Origin: Bacteroidota bacterium
GTDB taxonomy: Bacteria; Bacteroidota; Bacteroidia; Cytophagales; Cyclobacteriaceae
DNA length: 64,000 bases
Direction: 5' to 3'
NCBI GenBank assembly: GCA_018267215.1
Contig: JAFDYX010000026.1
Span: 124,001 to 188,000, forward strand
Every line of letters starts with the position of its first letter. Positions within the stretch are counted from its first letter, which is position 1. Positions 19,874 to 29,664 of this stretch are shown here, piece after piece. The notes beneath the pieces are model-generated. The model was not told where the DNA came from. It did no database searches and was given only the letters and a program-made list of their open reading frames with translations. Both the position numbers and the translations under genes were made by a program.

Positions 19874-20607
19874 AATAAAAATTTTACGGAAGCCACTGTC
19901 AGCACTGTGGCCAGCGCGTATTTCATTGCCGGAGCGCTATATCTGTTAGCCCCATAGTATCCACCCGCAATACCGCCCGCAACCGTGAGAGGCAAGAGTA
20001 TTTCAAAATGAGAGGGCCAGACAAGGCCTGATAATCCCGAACCGATAAGCCCTGATATTGAATTTAGGAAAATAAATAATGAACTGATGGCAGCAGTTTG
20101 CTTCAGGTTAGCCCAGCCTAGAAGTATTAAAACAGGGGAAAGCAAGATGCCACCGCCAATTCCGACCAGCCCCGATACAAACCCGATGGCAAGCCCCCAG
20201 GCAGGTGCCATCCAAAACTTGCGCTCCACAGGTTTTGATTCCTTCAATTTAAAAATATTGAACAGCCTTGATATGGGCAGCAGCAAAAGCAATCCTAAAA
20301 TTTTTCTGTAAATTTTTTCATCCAATAAAAATGTGCCTCCGATAAATGATGCCGGTATAGAAAAAAGAATGAGCGATAAAAAAAGTTCTTTGGGGAAACT
20401 ACAAGTTTTGCGGAAGGTGAGAAATGAAATAGCCGAAACGGCAATATTCAACAGCAGCGCGGCCGGCCTTACTTCGGCAGGAGCAAAACCAAATAAGGTA
20501 AGCAACACGATATAGCTGCTGGCTCCTCCATGTCCAACAGACGAATAAAGGAAAGCAGCCAAGGGCATGAGCAGCATCAATAATATCATCGGATAATTTA
20601 TCGTCAT
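19870..20607 (-). CDS. TauE/SafE-family permease
   Basis: Polytopic membrane protein of 245 residues with about eight hydrophobic segments. It has the N-terminal SSVGHGGASSYI motif and the internal FVSGLVGIGGGILLSPVLIL motif characteristic of the TauE/SafE (sulfite exporter) family. It is embedded in the Moco operon, three bases after moeA and overlapping mobA by four. Family members move sulfite, sulfonates and related anions. Here it could carry an oxyanion linked to Moco or nitrate metabolism, but that is inference. Confidence 0.88.
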   Translation of the reverse strand: MTINYPMILLMLLMPLAAFLYSSVGHGGASSYIVLLTLFGFAPAEVRPAALLLNIAVSAISFLTFRKTCSFPKELFLSLILFSIPASFIGGTFLLDEKIYRKILGLLLLLPISRLFNIFKLKESKPVERKFWMAPAWGLAIGFVSGLVGIGGGILLSPVLILLGWANLKQTAAISSLFIFLNSISGLIGSGLSGLVWPSHFEILLPLTVAGGIAGGYYGANRYSAPAMKYALATVLTVASVKFLL

Positions 20608-20610
20608 ATT

Positions 20611-21792
20611 CTACCAATAATAAATTTCGATAAGATCTCCCTTGTTCTTCTTTGTATCTTCTTCATACAATAGAGCAAAAGCATTGACGCTGACAAATGG
20701 TTGAAGGTTGAAAGAATCTTGTCCACTCAGAATAGTTACTTCTCCATTTTTTACTTCGGCTTTCAGAATATTGGCCAAAGGAGTTTTTTTTACCCAATCG
20801 TGGGCAAGCGGCAATAGAACTGAATAAGAGAATGGCTTGCCGTTGCCAGCCATAAAACTCAGGCAAGGTTTTACATATTGATTAAAGCAGATGATGACAG
20901 CGGCCGGATTACCAGGCAAAGCAAAAATGAAAGTGTTATCTTTTTTTCCTGCATACAATGGCTTGCCCGGCTTCTGCCTTACTTTGTAGAATAAAGGTTG
21001 TACTCCTTCTTCTTCCAAAACCCGATACACAAAATCATATTCGCCTGATGAAATACCTCCCGATAAAATAAGCACATCGCAAGCCTTCAGCGCTTCTTGC
21101 ACGCGGCTCCGTAATTCTTCATAGTTGTCTTTAACATGAACAAACTGAGCGTCAGTAATACCGGATAACTTCAGATAGGCTGAAATAGACAATCGGTTTG
21201 AATTATAAATCTCGCCATGCCGTAACAGCACTCCCGGCTCTACCAACTCATTTCCGGTGATGATTACTTTCACTTTAGGATATCGGACAACACTGATATG
21301 GCCTAAGCCAATGGAACTAAGCAGTGCGGCCACTCCCGGTGTAATGCAGGTGCCTTGTTTCATGATGGTTTCGCCTACCTTGCATTGTGCTCCACATAGC
21401 CGAATGTTATCTCCAACTTGTACGCTTGCCTTATCGAAGGAAATAATGTCATTGATTACGGTGACTAATTCTTGTTGTATTACAGTGTCTGCGCCTTTGG
21501 GTATGGGCGCACCGGTGAAGATGCGGGCGGCCTCACCTTTTTTTAAAGAGTAGGTTGCGGTATCACCTGCCTGAATATTGGCCGCTATCCGGTAGTTTGT
21601 TTTGTTGGGTTCATGGCAGAATGCAAACCCATCCATGGCAGAGTTATCGAATGGAGGAACATCTATCGGAGAAAAAATTTCTTTAGAAATAAATCTACCG
21701 AGCGCATCTGAAACAGGGATCATTTCATCCGGTAACTGCCGGATGTTTCTGGCAAGAATCTTTTTCGCTTCGCGTACACCGATCATTTCCAT
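20611..21792 (-). CDS. moeA: Molybdopterin molybdotransferase MoeA
   Basis: Inserts molybdate into adenylylated molybdopterin, releasing AMP. The length of 393 residues fits. Visible motifs are PPFDNSAMDGFAF, ARIFTGAPIPKGADTVI, VIITGNELVEPG, LILSGGISSGEYDFV and FALPGNPAAVI. It starts four bases after moaA and is followed three bases later by the permease gene. Confidence 0.96.
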   Translation of the reverse strand: MEMIGVREAKKILARNIRQLPDEMIPVSDALGRFISKEIFSPIDVPPFDNSAMDGFAFCHEPNKTNYRIAANIQAGDTATYSLKKGEAARIFTGAPIPKGADTVIQQELVTVINDIISFDKASVQVGDNIRLCGAQCKVGETIMKQGTCITPGVAALLSSIGLGHISVVRYPKVKVIITGNELVEPGVLLRHGEIYNSNRLSISAYLKLSGITDAQFVHVKDNYEELRSRVQEALKACDVLILSGGISSGEYDFVYRVLEEEGVQPLFYKVRQKPGKPLYAGKKDNTFIFALPGNPAAVIICFNQYVKPCLSFMAGNGKPFSYSVLLPLAHDWVKKTPLANILKAEVKNGEVTILSGQDSFNLQPFVSVNAFALLYEEDTKKNKGDLIEIYYW

Positions 21793-21796
21793 TTCT

Positions 21797-22783
21797 TTAT
21801 CCGCCTATGCCCACCATACTTCGGTTGATAACCTGATTGGCTTCTGTTTGTTGATAGCCATTATCAAACTGCCCACCCATGGCAGCCTTTTTATTACGAA
21901 CTGATTTGAGTACTAATTCGGTGATGTCGTCATTGTTTCGTAATGAACTTAACAGATCAATTTCTTCTTTGTCGAATAAACAATTTTTCATTTTTCCATC
22001 TGCCGTCAGCCGCAGGCGGTTGCAATCACCGCAAAATGGCCGGCTCATCGTTGTAATAATTCCGAAGGTGCCTGCATAGCCATTCACCTTGAAATTTTTT
22101 GATGTACTGTGAACAGGGTCATTCAGTTTTGTATATGAAAATACAGAGCCAATCGTACTCAGTATTTCATCGTATGTAAAAACCTGATTTTTATGCCAGC
22201 CGTTTCCCAGGAAGGGCATATATTCAATGAACCTGATATGAAGAGCCAGATCTTTAGTTAATGAAACAAAATTTACAATCTCTTGCTCATTTATGCCCCG
22301 CATCACTACGGTGTTAATTTTTACTTCGAAATTATTTTTTAAGAGCAAATGAATGTTTGAGAGTACCCTTTCCTGTTCATTTCTTTTGGTGATGCTTGAA
22401 AATGTTTCGGCCTGAAGAGAATCTAAACTTATATTGACAGATTTGATTTTTGCCTGTTGCAAGTCTTCCATAAAGTCATCAATCAAAACGCCATTGCTGG
22501 ACAGGGCAAGTTCAACCGGAAGTTGGGCGAGTAACTGAATAATTTTTCTGAACTCTTTGCGCATCAATGGCTCACCACCAGTAATACGAATTTTTTTAAT
22601 GCCGAACCCGACAAACGTTTTTGCTATAGAATAGATTTCATCGGCAGTCATACGTTTAATGTTTGCATAATACCCGTGAGGCAAATCGTAGGGCATGCAA
22701 TAAGAGCAGCGCAAGTTGCATTTGTCTGTTATAGAAATGCGTAGGTAATCATGAACTCTTCCGAATAAATCTGTCAGCATCAT
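21797..22783 (-). CDS. moaA: GTP 3',8-cyclase MoaA (radical SAM)
   Basis: First committed step of Moco synthesis, acting on GTP. The N-terminal radical SAM cluster motif is CNLRCSYCMP. The C-terminal cluster motif is FCGDCNRLRLTADGKMKNC, and the protein ends in the conserved Gly-Gly (GIGG). The length of 328 residues is standard. It follows the channel gene after 62 bases, a gap that contains a palindrome at 22815-22830 and may hold its own promoter. Confidence 0.97.
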   Translation of the reverse strand: MMLTDLFGRVHDYLRISITDKCNLRCSYCMPYDLPHGYYANIKRMTADEIYSIAKTFVGFGIKKIRITGGEPLMRKEFRKIIQLLAQLPVELALSSNGVLIDDFMEDLQQAKIKSVNISLDSLQAETFSSITKRNEQERVLSNIHLLLKNNFEVKINTVVMRGINEQEIVNFVSLTKDLALHIRFIEYMPFLGNGWHKNQVFTYDEILSTIGSVFSYTKLNDPVHSTSKNFKVNGYAGTFGIITTMSRPFCGDCNRLRLTADGKMKNCLFDKEEIDLLSSLRNNDDITELVLKSVRNKKAAMGGQFDNGYQQTEANQVINRSMVGIGG

Positions 22784-22814
22784 AACAAATTAAATAAAGT
22801 AGCTTTTTATAAAA

Positions 22815-22830
22815 TATGATGTAGATCATA
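22815..22830. promoter_or_regulatory. Candidate Fnr/Crp-type operator upstream of moaA
   Basis: A perfect 16-base palindrome, TATGAT-GTAG-ATCATA, has the 5-4-5 geometry of Fnr/Crp sites (consensus of Fnr is TTGAT-N4-ATCAA). Its centre is about 40 bases upstream of the moaA start. An Fnr-like regulator gene lies at 34312-35034 in the same island. Binding is inferred, not shown. Confidence 0.45.
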
Positions 22831-22845
22831 CAAAACAAGAGACAA

Positions 22846-23904
<1,059 letters not shown>

Positions 23905-23951
23905 CAATGATACATAGTTGTTTCGACTAAATACAATCTTATTCGTTGTCG

Positions 23952-25427
23952 TTATTGTGTATTACTTTTTGTTGGTGACAGATTGCGCAACCAGACAATA
24001 CAAACCAGAGCCACGAGAAAAAGAAAAATCCAACAAGTTGTCCATACACCTGTTACGTTGAGCAGATACCCAAAAAAAATAGGTTCAAAAAAACCGCCCA
24101 GCCCACCTAGCACGCCTACTATGCCGCCAACTGCACCAATATCGTTGGGAAAGTGATTTGAGATGTGTTTAAACACGGCAGCTCCGCCTATCCCCATCAT
24201 AGTGCCGATAAAAAATACCAGCGTGGAGAATATCCATTGATTAGCCTGAAAATAAATTTGGGTAACTCCTTTGGCTAAAAGCTGACCTTTGCTGATTTTA
24301 TCTCCAACTTTTATTTGTGGCTCTTGCCACACCCTTGTAGAAGGAAGCGGCAAAAACCCTTCCTGATTATGGTGGATGCCAAAGCGGATGGTGATGTGGT
24401 CTTCCTTGTTTTGAAGAGGATAAATTATTTTTTCTGTTGCATTCGGATTGCCGATGATGACAATTTCATTTTCACTGATAGATTGAACAGTACCGGCTTG
24501 CGAAGCCATGATGCCTTGCCCGGGAGTTTGAATTTCTACACGCGGAGGAAAGAGAAAAAACAGACAGACAATACAAATACCAAAAACCCACGATAATAGA
24601 ATCCGTGCTCCGAATTTATCTGCCATGATGCCGCCCACAATTCTGATTAATCCGGAAGGCAAATTGAAAGCCGAAGTCATGAAGCCGGCTGTTATGATTG
24701 ACATGGAATAAACATTTACATAATACGGTATTAACCACTGTGATAAGGCAACAAAACTTCCGAACACAAAAAAATAGAATATGCCTAACCGCCACACCTC
24801 AATCTTCTTTAACGGAGCGAACCGTTGACTAAAAGACTTTACAACTTCCGGTTTTTTGTTTTCGGTAAATACAAGAAAGATAATAGCCACAACTATCAGG
24901 AGTGCGGCATAGATCTGGGGTAATATACGCCAGGCTTCTAATTCGGTATTGTGACGAGTAAGTTGACTTAAAAGATTAGGAGCAAGTAAAGTAGTTAGCG
25001 CTGCTCCTGCATTTCCCGCGCCAAAAATACCTAAAGCCGTGCCTTGTTTTTCTTTCGGGTACCATTGAGAAATGTAAGCAACGCCTGCGGCAAACGAACT
25101 TCCTGAGATTCCAAACCCAAAACTCAGTAATAAAAATGTTCCGTAACTATTGGCATGCGATAAAAAGTACATGGGCAACGCACTTAAAAATAAAATTGCA
25201 CTCATCACCCACTTACCACCCCACTTGTCGGTCAGCATGCCTACCGGCAAGCGCAGCACAGATCCTACTAAAACAGGCACACCAAGCAACCAGCCGGTTT
25301 GCAGCGCGTTCCATTTAAAAAGACCATTGCTTGTCAGAAAGGTTACCAGCACCCCATTAACCATCCATGCTGCAAAACAAACAGTGAAGGCAAGAAAACT
25401 GAAGAATAGTATGCGGTGCGACTTCAC
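23952..25427 (-). CDS. narK: NarK-type nitrate/nitrite MFS transporter with soluble insertion
   Basis: Major facilitator protein of 491 residues that would import nitrate and/or export nitrite. The nitrate signature FGAGNAGAALTTLLAP (about 135-150) and its second-half counterpart GVLGGLGGFFEPIFFG (about 438-453) are visible. GTG at 25427 is the start, since the codon before it is a stop. Residues about 296-396 (24240-24542) form a hydrophilic insertion between the eighth and ninth membrane segments, ending in KVGDKISKGQLLAKG. That segment resembles barrel-sandwich/lipoyl-like domains. The remaining 390 residues match a normal NarK. Confidence 0.92.
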   Translation of the reverse strand: MKSHRILFFSFLAFTVCFAAWMVNGVLVTFLTSNGLFKWNALQTGWLLGVPVLVGSVLRLPVGMLTDKWGGKWVMSAILFLSALPMYFLSHANSYGTFLLLSFGFGISGSSFAAGVAYISQWYPKEKQGTALGIFGAGNAGAALTTLLAPNLLSQLTRHNTELEAWRILPQIYAALLIVVAIIFLVFTENKKPEVVKSFSQRFAPLKKIEVWRLGIFYFFVFGSFVALSQWLIPYYVNVYSMSIITAGFMTSAFNLPSGLIRIVGGIMADKFGARILLSWVFGICIVCLFFLFPPRVEIQTPGQGIMASQAGTVQSISENEIVIIGNPNATEKIIYPLQNKEDHITIRFGIHHNQEGFLPLPSTRVWQEPQIKVGDKISKGQLLAKGVTQIYFQANQWIFSTLVFFIGTMMGIGGAAVFKHISNHFPNDIGAVGGIVGVLGGLGGFFEPIFFGYLLNVTGVWTTCWIFLFLVALVCIVWLRNLSPTKSNTQ

Positions 25428-25554
25428 TTAAAAAATAGTTTATCTTCTAAAAAAGTTGAAGTAAAAAATCTTTAGGTATCATGAACACGGGCAATGCTGA
25501 ATTTCTTGTTGCCTACCCGGATCGACTCAACATCTCAGTTTCTTCATTAGATTT

Positions 25555-26223
25555 TTATCGATATCTCAACATTTTATTTTCTATGCTCTCAAACTCATCA
25601 CAGCTCAATAACCGCTGAGCCAACGGAAAGAGGGTGTGGTCTTCCCGGTAGATGTGCAGCTTCAGTAACTCTATTAGCTCTCGGCCGTTTTCGTAGGCTG
25701 TATCTAAAACAAATAGTTGCGAGGTTCTGTCTTTCAGGCGTGCAGCCAGCCCGAGAAGGTTGAATGTTAATGTGCCGAGTTGAATAAATTTTACATGGTC
25801 GTCTTCCATCACATCAATAGCTGTTTTAGGATTTGTTCCAATGCCATGCTCTCCTGTTTCGATTAATTTTTGATGCAGCACAGGGAAAAGCATTTTTTCT
25901 TCTTTGCTGTTATGAGGGAATAATTCATTGTCGAGAAAACTGAAAAAATCTTTCAATGCCGTATTGATCGTTGAGTCGAGTTGGTATCCGTTTGCTTTGA
26001 ATTGCAGAAATGCCTGCTCGAATTTTTCTGTTTTCTGCAAAGCGTTTTGATGTTCTTCCATCAGTATCTGTAGTGGCTTCCGGAGATTTTCGAAATCTGC
26101 AGGTGGCGAACCCAGCGGGTATGCTGCCGGTGGCTCCATCGGAGTATTCTCGGTTTGCTCCAGTCCTTTCTCTACGTGGCGCTTGATCGGATCAGTTTTT
26201 GCTATTGTTTTTAAATCTATCAC
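25555..26223 (-). CDS. Hemerythrin HHE domain protein
   Basis: Predicted di-iron four-helix protein of 222 residues. The iron-binding motifs are visible as MEEHQNAL, ELFPHNSKEEKMLFPVLH, VMEDDHVKF and LHIYREDHTLFP. A proline-rich segment of about 50 residues precedes the domain. GTG at 26223 is the start, as no ATG lies nearby upstream. Hemerythrin-like proteins bind O2 or NO or help repair iron centres. Here, between narI and narK, protection against NO or oxygen is a reasonable inference. Confidence 0.87.
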   Translation of the reverse strand: MIDLKTIAKTDPIKRHVEKGLEQTENTPMEPPAAYPLGSPPADFENLRKPLQILMEEHQNALQKTEKFEQAFLQFKANGYQLDSTINTALKDFFSFLDNELFPHNSKEEKMLFPVLHQKLIETGEHGIGTNPKTAIDVMEDDHVKFIQLGTLTFNLLGLAARLKDRTSQLFVLDTAYENGRELIELLKLHIYREDHTLFPLAQRLLSCDEFESIENKMLRYR

Positions 26224-26252
26224 GATAGTATATTTAATTTAGTGGTGCTTTT

Positions 26253-26621
26253 TTATGGCTTGAATTGTATGGCCCAGATAATTCCCATCAACGCGGTGAG
26301 CAGCAACAAAACACTAACCGCCTTACCATTATTAGCCAGTGTTCTGAAAAGAGGATAGGTGAATACGATATCTCTTCCGTTTTCGCGCAAAATTCTAACA
26401 GCCCTTTGTACTACGTAAATGAATACTAAAAAAATTACTCCCAATGCAGCCAATAAATATTTCAGTATGGGCTGAAGGGAAGTTTCTGCGGATGAGTTTT
26501 GAGCGTGAGCTATTCCAATAGAAAAGAATAAGAACAAAAGTAGAACTGAAAATTTTAGCGCATATCTTTTTTTAAAATTTTGCTGTGCACTTCTCTTGGT
26601 ATTATAGCTCTTCGGTTTCAT
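26253..26621 (-). CDS. Small membrane protein of the nar operon, unknown function
   Basis: This 122-residue protein is not recognised. It starts with a basic segment and a hydrophobic signal-like stretch (SVLLLFLFFSIGIAHAQ). Two membrane helices follow (about residues 52-72 and 98-118), with a short loop containing RILRENGRDIVFTYPLFR. It lies between narI and the hemerythrin gene, all in the same direction with short gaps, so it is probably part of the nitrate reductase operon. A role in assembly or anchoring is possible. Confidence 0.7.
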   Translation of the reverse strand: MKPKSYNTKRSAQQNFKKRYALKFSVLLLFLFFSIGIAHAQNSSAETSLQPILKYLLAALGVIFLVFIYVVQRAVRILRENGRDIVFTYPLFRTLANNGKAVSVLLLLTALMGIIWAIQFKP

Positions 26622-26689
26622 ACAAGTTTTTTGTTTTATGATTTCATTCTTTTGATGCGTTCGTTATTGATTGTTTCTGTTCTTATCCA

Positions 26690-27415
26690 TCAGTTGTTAG
26701 TGGACTGACGACCTTCTGAATGCGAGCGCGAAGTGCGGATGTGCTTTCTGTTCCACGACCAGATTACCTGCTGATAACTTCTCCATAAATAATCCAAGGG
26801 GTAAACCAAAAAGTGCATAAACCGCGTGAAGGGGATAATCCCGATGATCGTAAAGGCGGAAACAACATGGATTTTTAGCGACAGCGAATTGACACTGGCA
26901 ATACCTTCTATTTGCGGATCGAAAACAAACAGGGAACGCAGATAAGGTGTGATAAACGCGGCAAACCAGGAAGAGCCCCAGCGGTTGTGATAGGCCACCA
27001 ATAATCCTGAAATGATCTGCACCAGCAACACCACAAAGACGACAACATCCATCTTGCTGGTAACAATCTGCACTCTTCTGTTGATGAGCCGCCTGTTGAC
27101 GAGGAGAATGACACCAATGAAAGTACTCAGTCCAAAAGTAAAAGCGGTAATCTCCAATATCAGCAGCCGCACCGGTTGTCCATTCCAGGCCAGCACCGCT
27201 TTAGGAAACAGAAAGGCAATGAGGTGACCAAAGAAGAGAAAAAATAAACCCCAGTGAAAAGGCTGGCTGCCCCAAAATAATTTTCTTCCTTCCAGAAACT
27301 CAGAAGAAATGGAAGACACACTAAATTCTCTGCTCCGGTAGCGGTAGATGGAGCCAATGAGAAATATGCCAAGCGACAAATAGGGTAGGGCAACGAATAG
27401 TAGATAGTTTGTCAT
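26690..27415 (-). CDS. narI: Respiratory nitrate reductase gamma subunit (cytochrome b)
   Basis: Membrane cytochrome b of 241 residues that takes electrons from quinol to NarH. Five hydrophobic segments are visible. Candidate heme-b histidines are in PFHWGLFFLFFGHLIAF and in IHVVSAFTIIGIIPFTRFMH. The start is ATG at 27415, two bases after the narJ stop. Length and order after narJ are canonical. Confidence 0.95.
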   Translation of the reverse strand: MTNYLLFVALPYLSLGIFLIGSIYRYRSREFSVSSISSEFLEGRKLFWGSQPFHWGLFFLFFGHLIAFLFPKAVLAWNGQPVRLLILEITAFTFGLSTFIGVILLVNRRLINRRVQIVTSKMDVVVFVVLLVQIISGLLVAYHNRWGSSWFAAFITPYLRSLFVFDPQIEGIASVNSLSLKIHVVSAFTIIGIIPFTRFMHFLVYPLDYLWRSYQQVIWSWNRKHIRTSRSHSEGRQSTNN

Positions 27416-27417
27416 GT

Positions 27418-28152
27418 CTAATCGAGTTTATAGTTATTAACCAAATTATTTATCTCAACAGCATTTTTTTGCTGATTGATTATCTCTGTGTACACGCTTT
27501 GCTTAGAAAAAAATGATTGATGGCGCTGCAGATCCGTGATGGAACCTGCAGGTTTTTCAAAACGGATATTCTCAAAATCTTTTTCCAGTATACGCAAGAG
27601 CGATAAAAACACATGGCGATAAACATTGCCGTTATTTAATTCTTCCTGTATGATAGCCCGGTGGAGTTTTTTAAGCACCTTCGTTTTCAATTCTACTCGT
27701 GCCTGAGCAAATTCGGCAATCATCTTCTTTACTCCCGGAATCAGAATTTTTACAACCAGTTCATTCATCAATTGTTGGTCTCGGGTTTTATGAAAGAGGG
27801 TAAGCATATTGCATAGATTGTCTGCCAGGTCTGTGCCGCAGTCGTTACAGGCCTTTTGCTGTTCGTGCTGCATGTGAAGCAAGAAAACACCTCTCTTGTA
27901 ATCTTCACCAAAGAGCACATAACCGAGATCCAGATAACAGATGGGTTGCACATCGAAAGTTTTAGTGTACAACTCTTCTCGTTCATCTGCCGTATGCGAG
28001 TTGATATAGTCAGCGAATACGTCAATGTCCTGCACGGCCTCCGGATATTGTTCTTGCATAATCTGTCGGCAATGGGCTACTACGTCCGGATAATTGTTTC
28101 CGGGGTACCGAAACAGGTCAGCTAAAACAGTATAGTGATAGTACGGCATCAT
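27418..28152 (-). CDS. narJ: Nitrate reductase assembly chaperone
   Basis: Cytoplasmic chaperone of the NarJ/TorD family that helps insert the Mo cofactor into NarG; 244 residues. The opening YYHYTVLADLFRYPGNNYPD and the central YLDLGYVLFGEDYKRG match the family. ATG at 28152 is preferred over a TTG at 28188 that lies inside narH; it begins right after the narH stop codon. No catalytic residues are expected. Confidence 0.94.
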   Translation of the reverse strand: MMPYYHYTVLADLFRYPGNNYPDVVAHCRQIMQEQYPEAVQDIDVFADYINSHTADEREELYTKTFDVQPICYLDLGYVLFGEDYKRGVFLLHMQHEQQKACNDCGTDLADNLCNMLTLFHKTRDQQLMNELVVKILIPGVKKMIAEFAQARVELKTKVLKKLHRAIIQEELNNGNVYRHVFLSLLRILEKDFENIRFEKPAGSITDLQRHQSFFSKQSVYTEIINQQKNAVEINNLVNNYKLD

Positions 28153-28153
28153 A

Positions 28154-29644
28154 TTACAATCCTCTTGCAGGTTTTTCTTTAAACCCAAAGCCGGTGTTGC
28201 CTTTTACATCGGCTGTGCTTTCAAGTATTTCAATAGACTCTTCACGATGAGCAGGCGGAATAACAAAGCGCTCGTCAAACGTGGCCAATGAGGTGAGCCT
28301 GAAAATAGCATCGGCTGTCTCCGCATCAACTCCGGCTTCATTCATGGCAGAAGAAATTTCTGAGCTATTCAAATCGCCAACAGTTACTCCTCTCCGGTGT
28401 ATCCGTACGGCCATCAACCGCTTCATTACTTCAACAATTTTGTCTGTGTTGCCCGCAGAAAAAAGAGACGCGAGATATTTCATGGGCAAACGGTTACGCT
28501 CAATTCCATTCCAAAGCGACTGGCTGGTAGAGTTGTAAACGCCACTGCTGACTGTTGCCATGGTAGGAAGCAGGGCGGGCACATAAAATAAATTAGGAAG
28601 TGTTCTAAATTCGGGATGGAGCGGTAAAGCCAGTTTCCATACTTTGACAAACTTATAAACCGGAGATTTTTGTGCGGCTTCAATGGTGGAATCGGCAATG
28701 CCATTGAGTTGTGCCTGCCGGATTACTTCCGGATCGAATGGATCGAGATAGATATCCATTTGCGCATCTACCAACTGATCTTCCGGCACGGAGGCAACAT
28801 TTTCAATTTTATCGGCATCGTACAGCATCACACCCAAATAGCGGATTCTTCCCACACAAGAGTGGAAGCAGGCAGGCGCTTGCCCTGACTCCAGACGAGG
28901 ATAGCACAGCACACATTTTTCTGATTTTCCGGTGTGCCAGTTGTAATAGCTTTTTTTGTAAGGGCAGGCAGTAACACACATTCTCCAAGCACGGCATCGT
29001 TCCTGATTGATTAATACAATACCGTCTTCACCTCTTTTGTAAATGGCTCCCGATGGGCAAGAAGCAACGCAGGCAGGGTTCAGACAGTGGTTGCATATTC
29101 TTGGCAGATAAAAGAAAGTCATACGTTCCAATTGAAACATAGCTTCCTGTTCAGCGGCACTCAACTGATTCATGTTTACATCTTGCCTGGCATAATCAGG
29201 AGAGCCGCCCAAATCATCATCCCAGTTGGGGCCTGCCTGCACATCCATGTGCTCGCCAGTTACCAGCGAAACGGGGCGTGCTGTTGGCTGGTCATCTCCT
29301 TCGGGCGCAGTGAACAAGTCTTGGTATTTATATGTCCACGGTTCGTAGTAGTCGTCCAGCACGGGAAGGTGAGGATTGTGAAAAATATTTTTTAATCCTT
29401 TCAGTTTTCCTGCTCCTTTGAGCGATACAGAATCTCCATTTTTCTCCCATCCGCCTTTGTAGATGTCTTGGTCTTCCCACTTGGTGGGATAGCCTGTGCC
29501 GGGTTTGGTTTCAACATTATTCCACCACATATATTCTGCTCCTTTACGGTCAGTCCATATATTTTTACAAGCGATAGAACAGGTGTGGCACCCGATACAT
29601 TTATCGAGATGAAAAACCATTGACACTTGCGATCTTATATCCAT
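28154..29644 (-). CDS. narH: Respiratory nitrate reductase beta subunit (iron-sulfur)
   Basis: Electron-transfer subunit of 496 residues with four cysteine groups. The first is CIGCHTCSIACKN (about 16-28). The others are CNHCLNPACVASCPSG, CRAWRMCVTACPYKK (where Trp replaces a Cys, giving the [3Fe-4S] cluster as in known NarH) and CVLCYPRLESGQAPACFHSC. The C-terminal NarH-specific region is present. It lies 20 bases downstream of narG. Confidence 0.97.
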   Translation of the reverse strand: MDIRSQVSMVFHLDKCIGCHTCSIACKNIWTDRKGAEYMWWNNVETKPGTGYPTKWEDQDIYKGGWEKNGDSVSLKGAGKLKGLKNIFHNPHLPVLDDYYEPWTYKYQDLFTAPEGDDQPTARPVSLVTGEHMDVQAGPNWDDDLGGSPDYARQDVNMNQLSAAEQEAMFQLERMTFFYLPRICNHCLNPACVASCPSGAIYKRGEDGIVLINQERCRAWRMCVTACPYKKSYYNWHTGKSEKCVLCYPRLESGQAPACFHSCVGRIRYLGVMLYDADKIENVASVPEDQLVDAQMDIYLDPFDPEVIRQAQLNGIADSTIEAAQKSPVYKFVKVWKLALPLHPEFRTLPNLFYVPALLPTMATVSSGVYNSTSQSLWNGIERNRLPMKYLASLFSAGNTDKIVEVMKRLMAVRIHRRGVTVGDLNSSEISSAMNEAGVDAETADAIFRLTSLATFDERFVIPPAHREESIEILESTADVKGNTGFGFKEKPARGL

Positions 29645-29664
29645 AATTATTTTTTTTTTAATTA

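Noticed and set aside
28154-29644. Tryptophan in place of a cysteine in a NarH cluster motif as a defect
   Set aside because: This Trp is the normal feature of the [3Fe-4S] cluster site in known NarH proteins.
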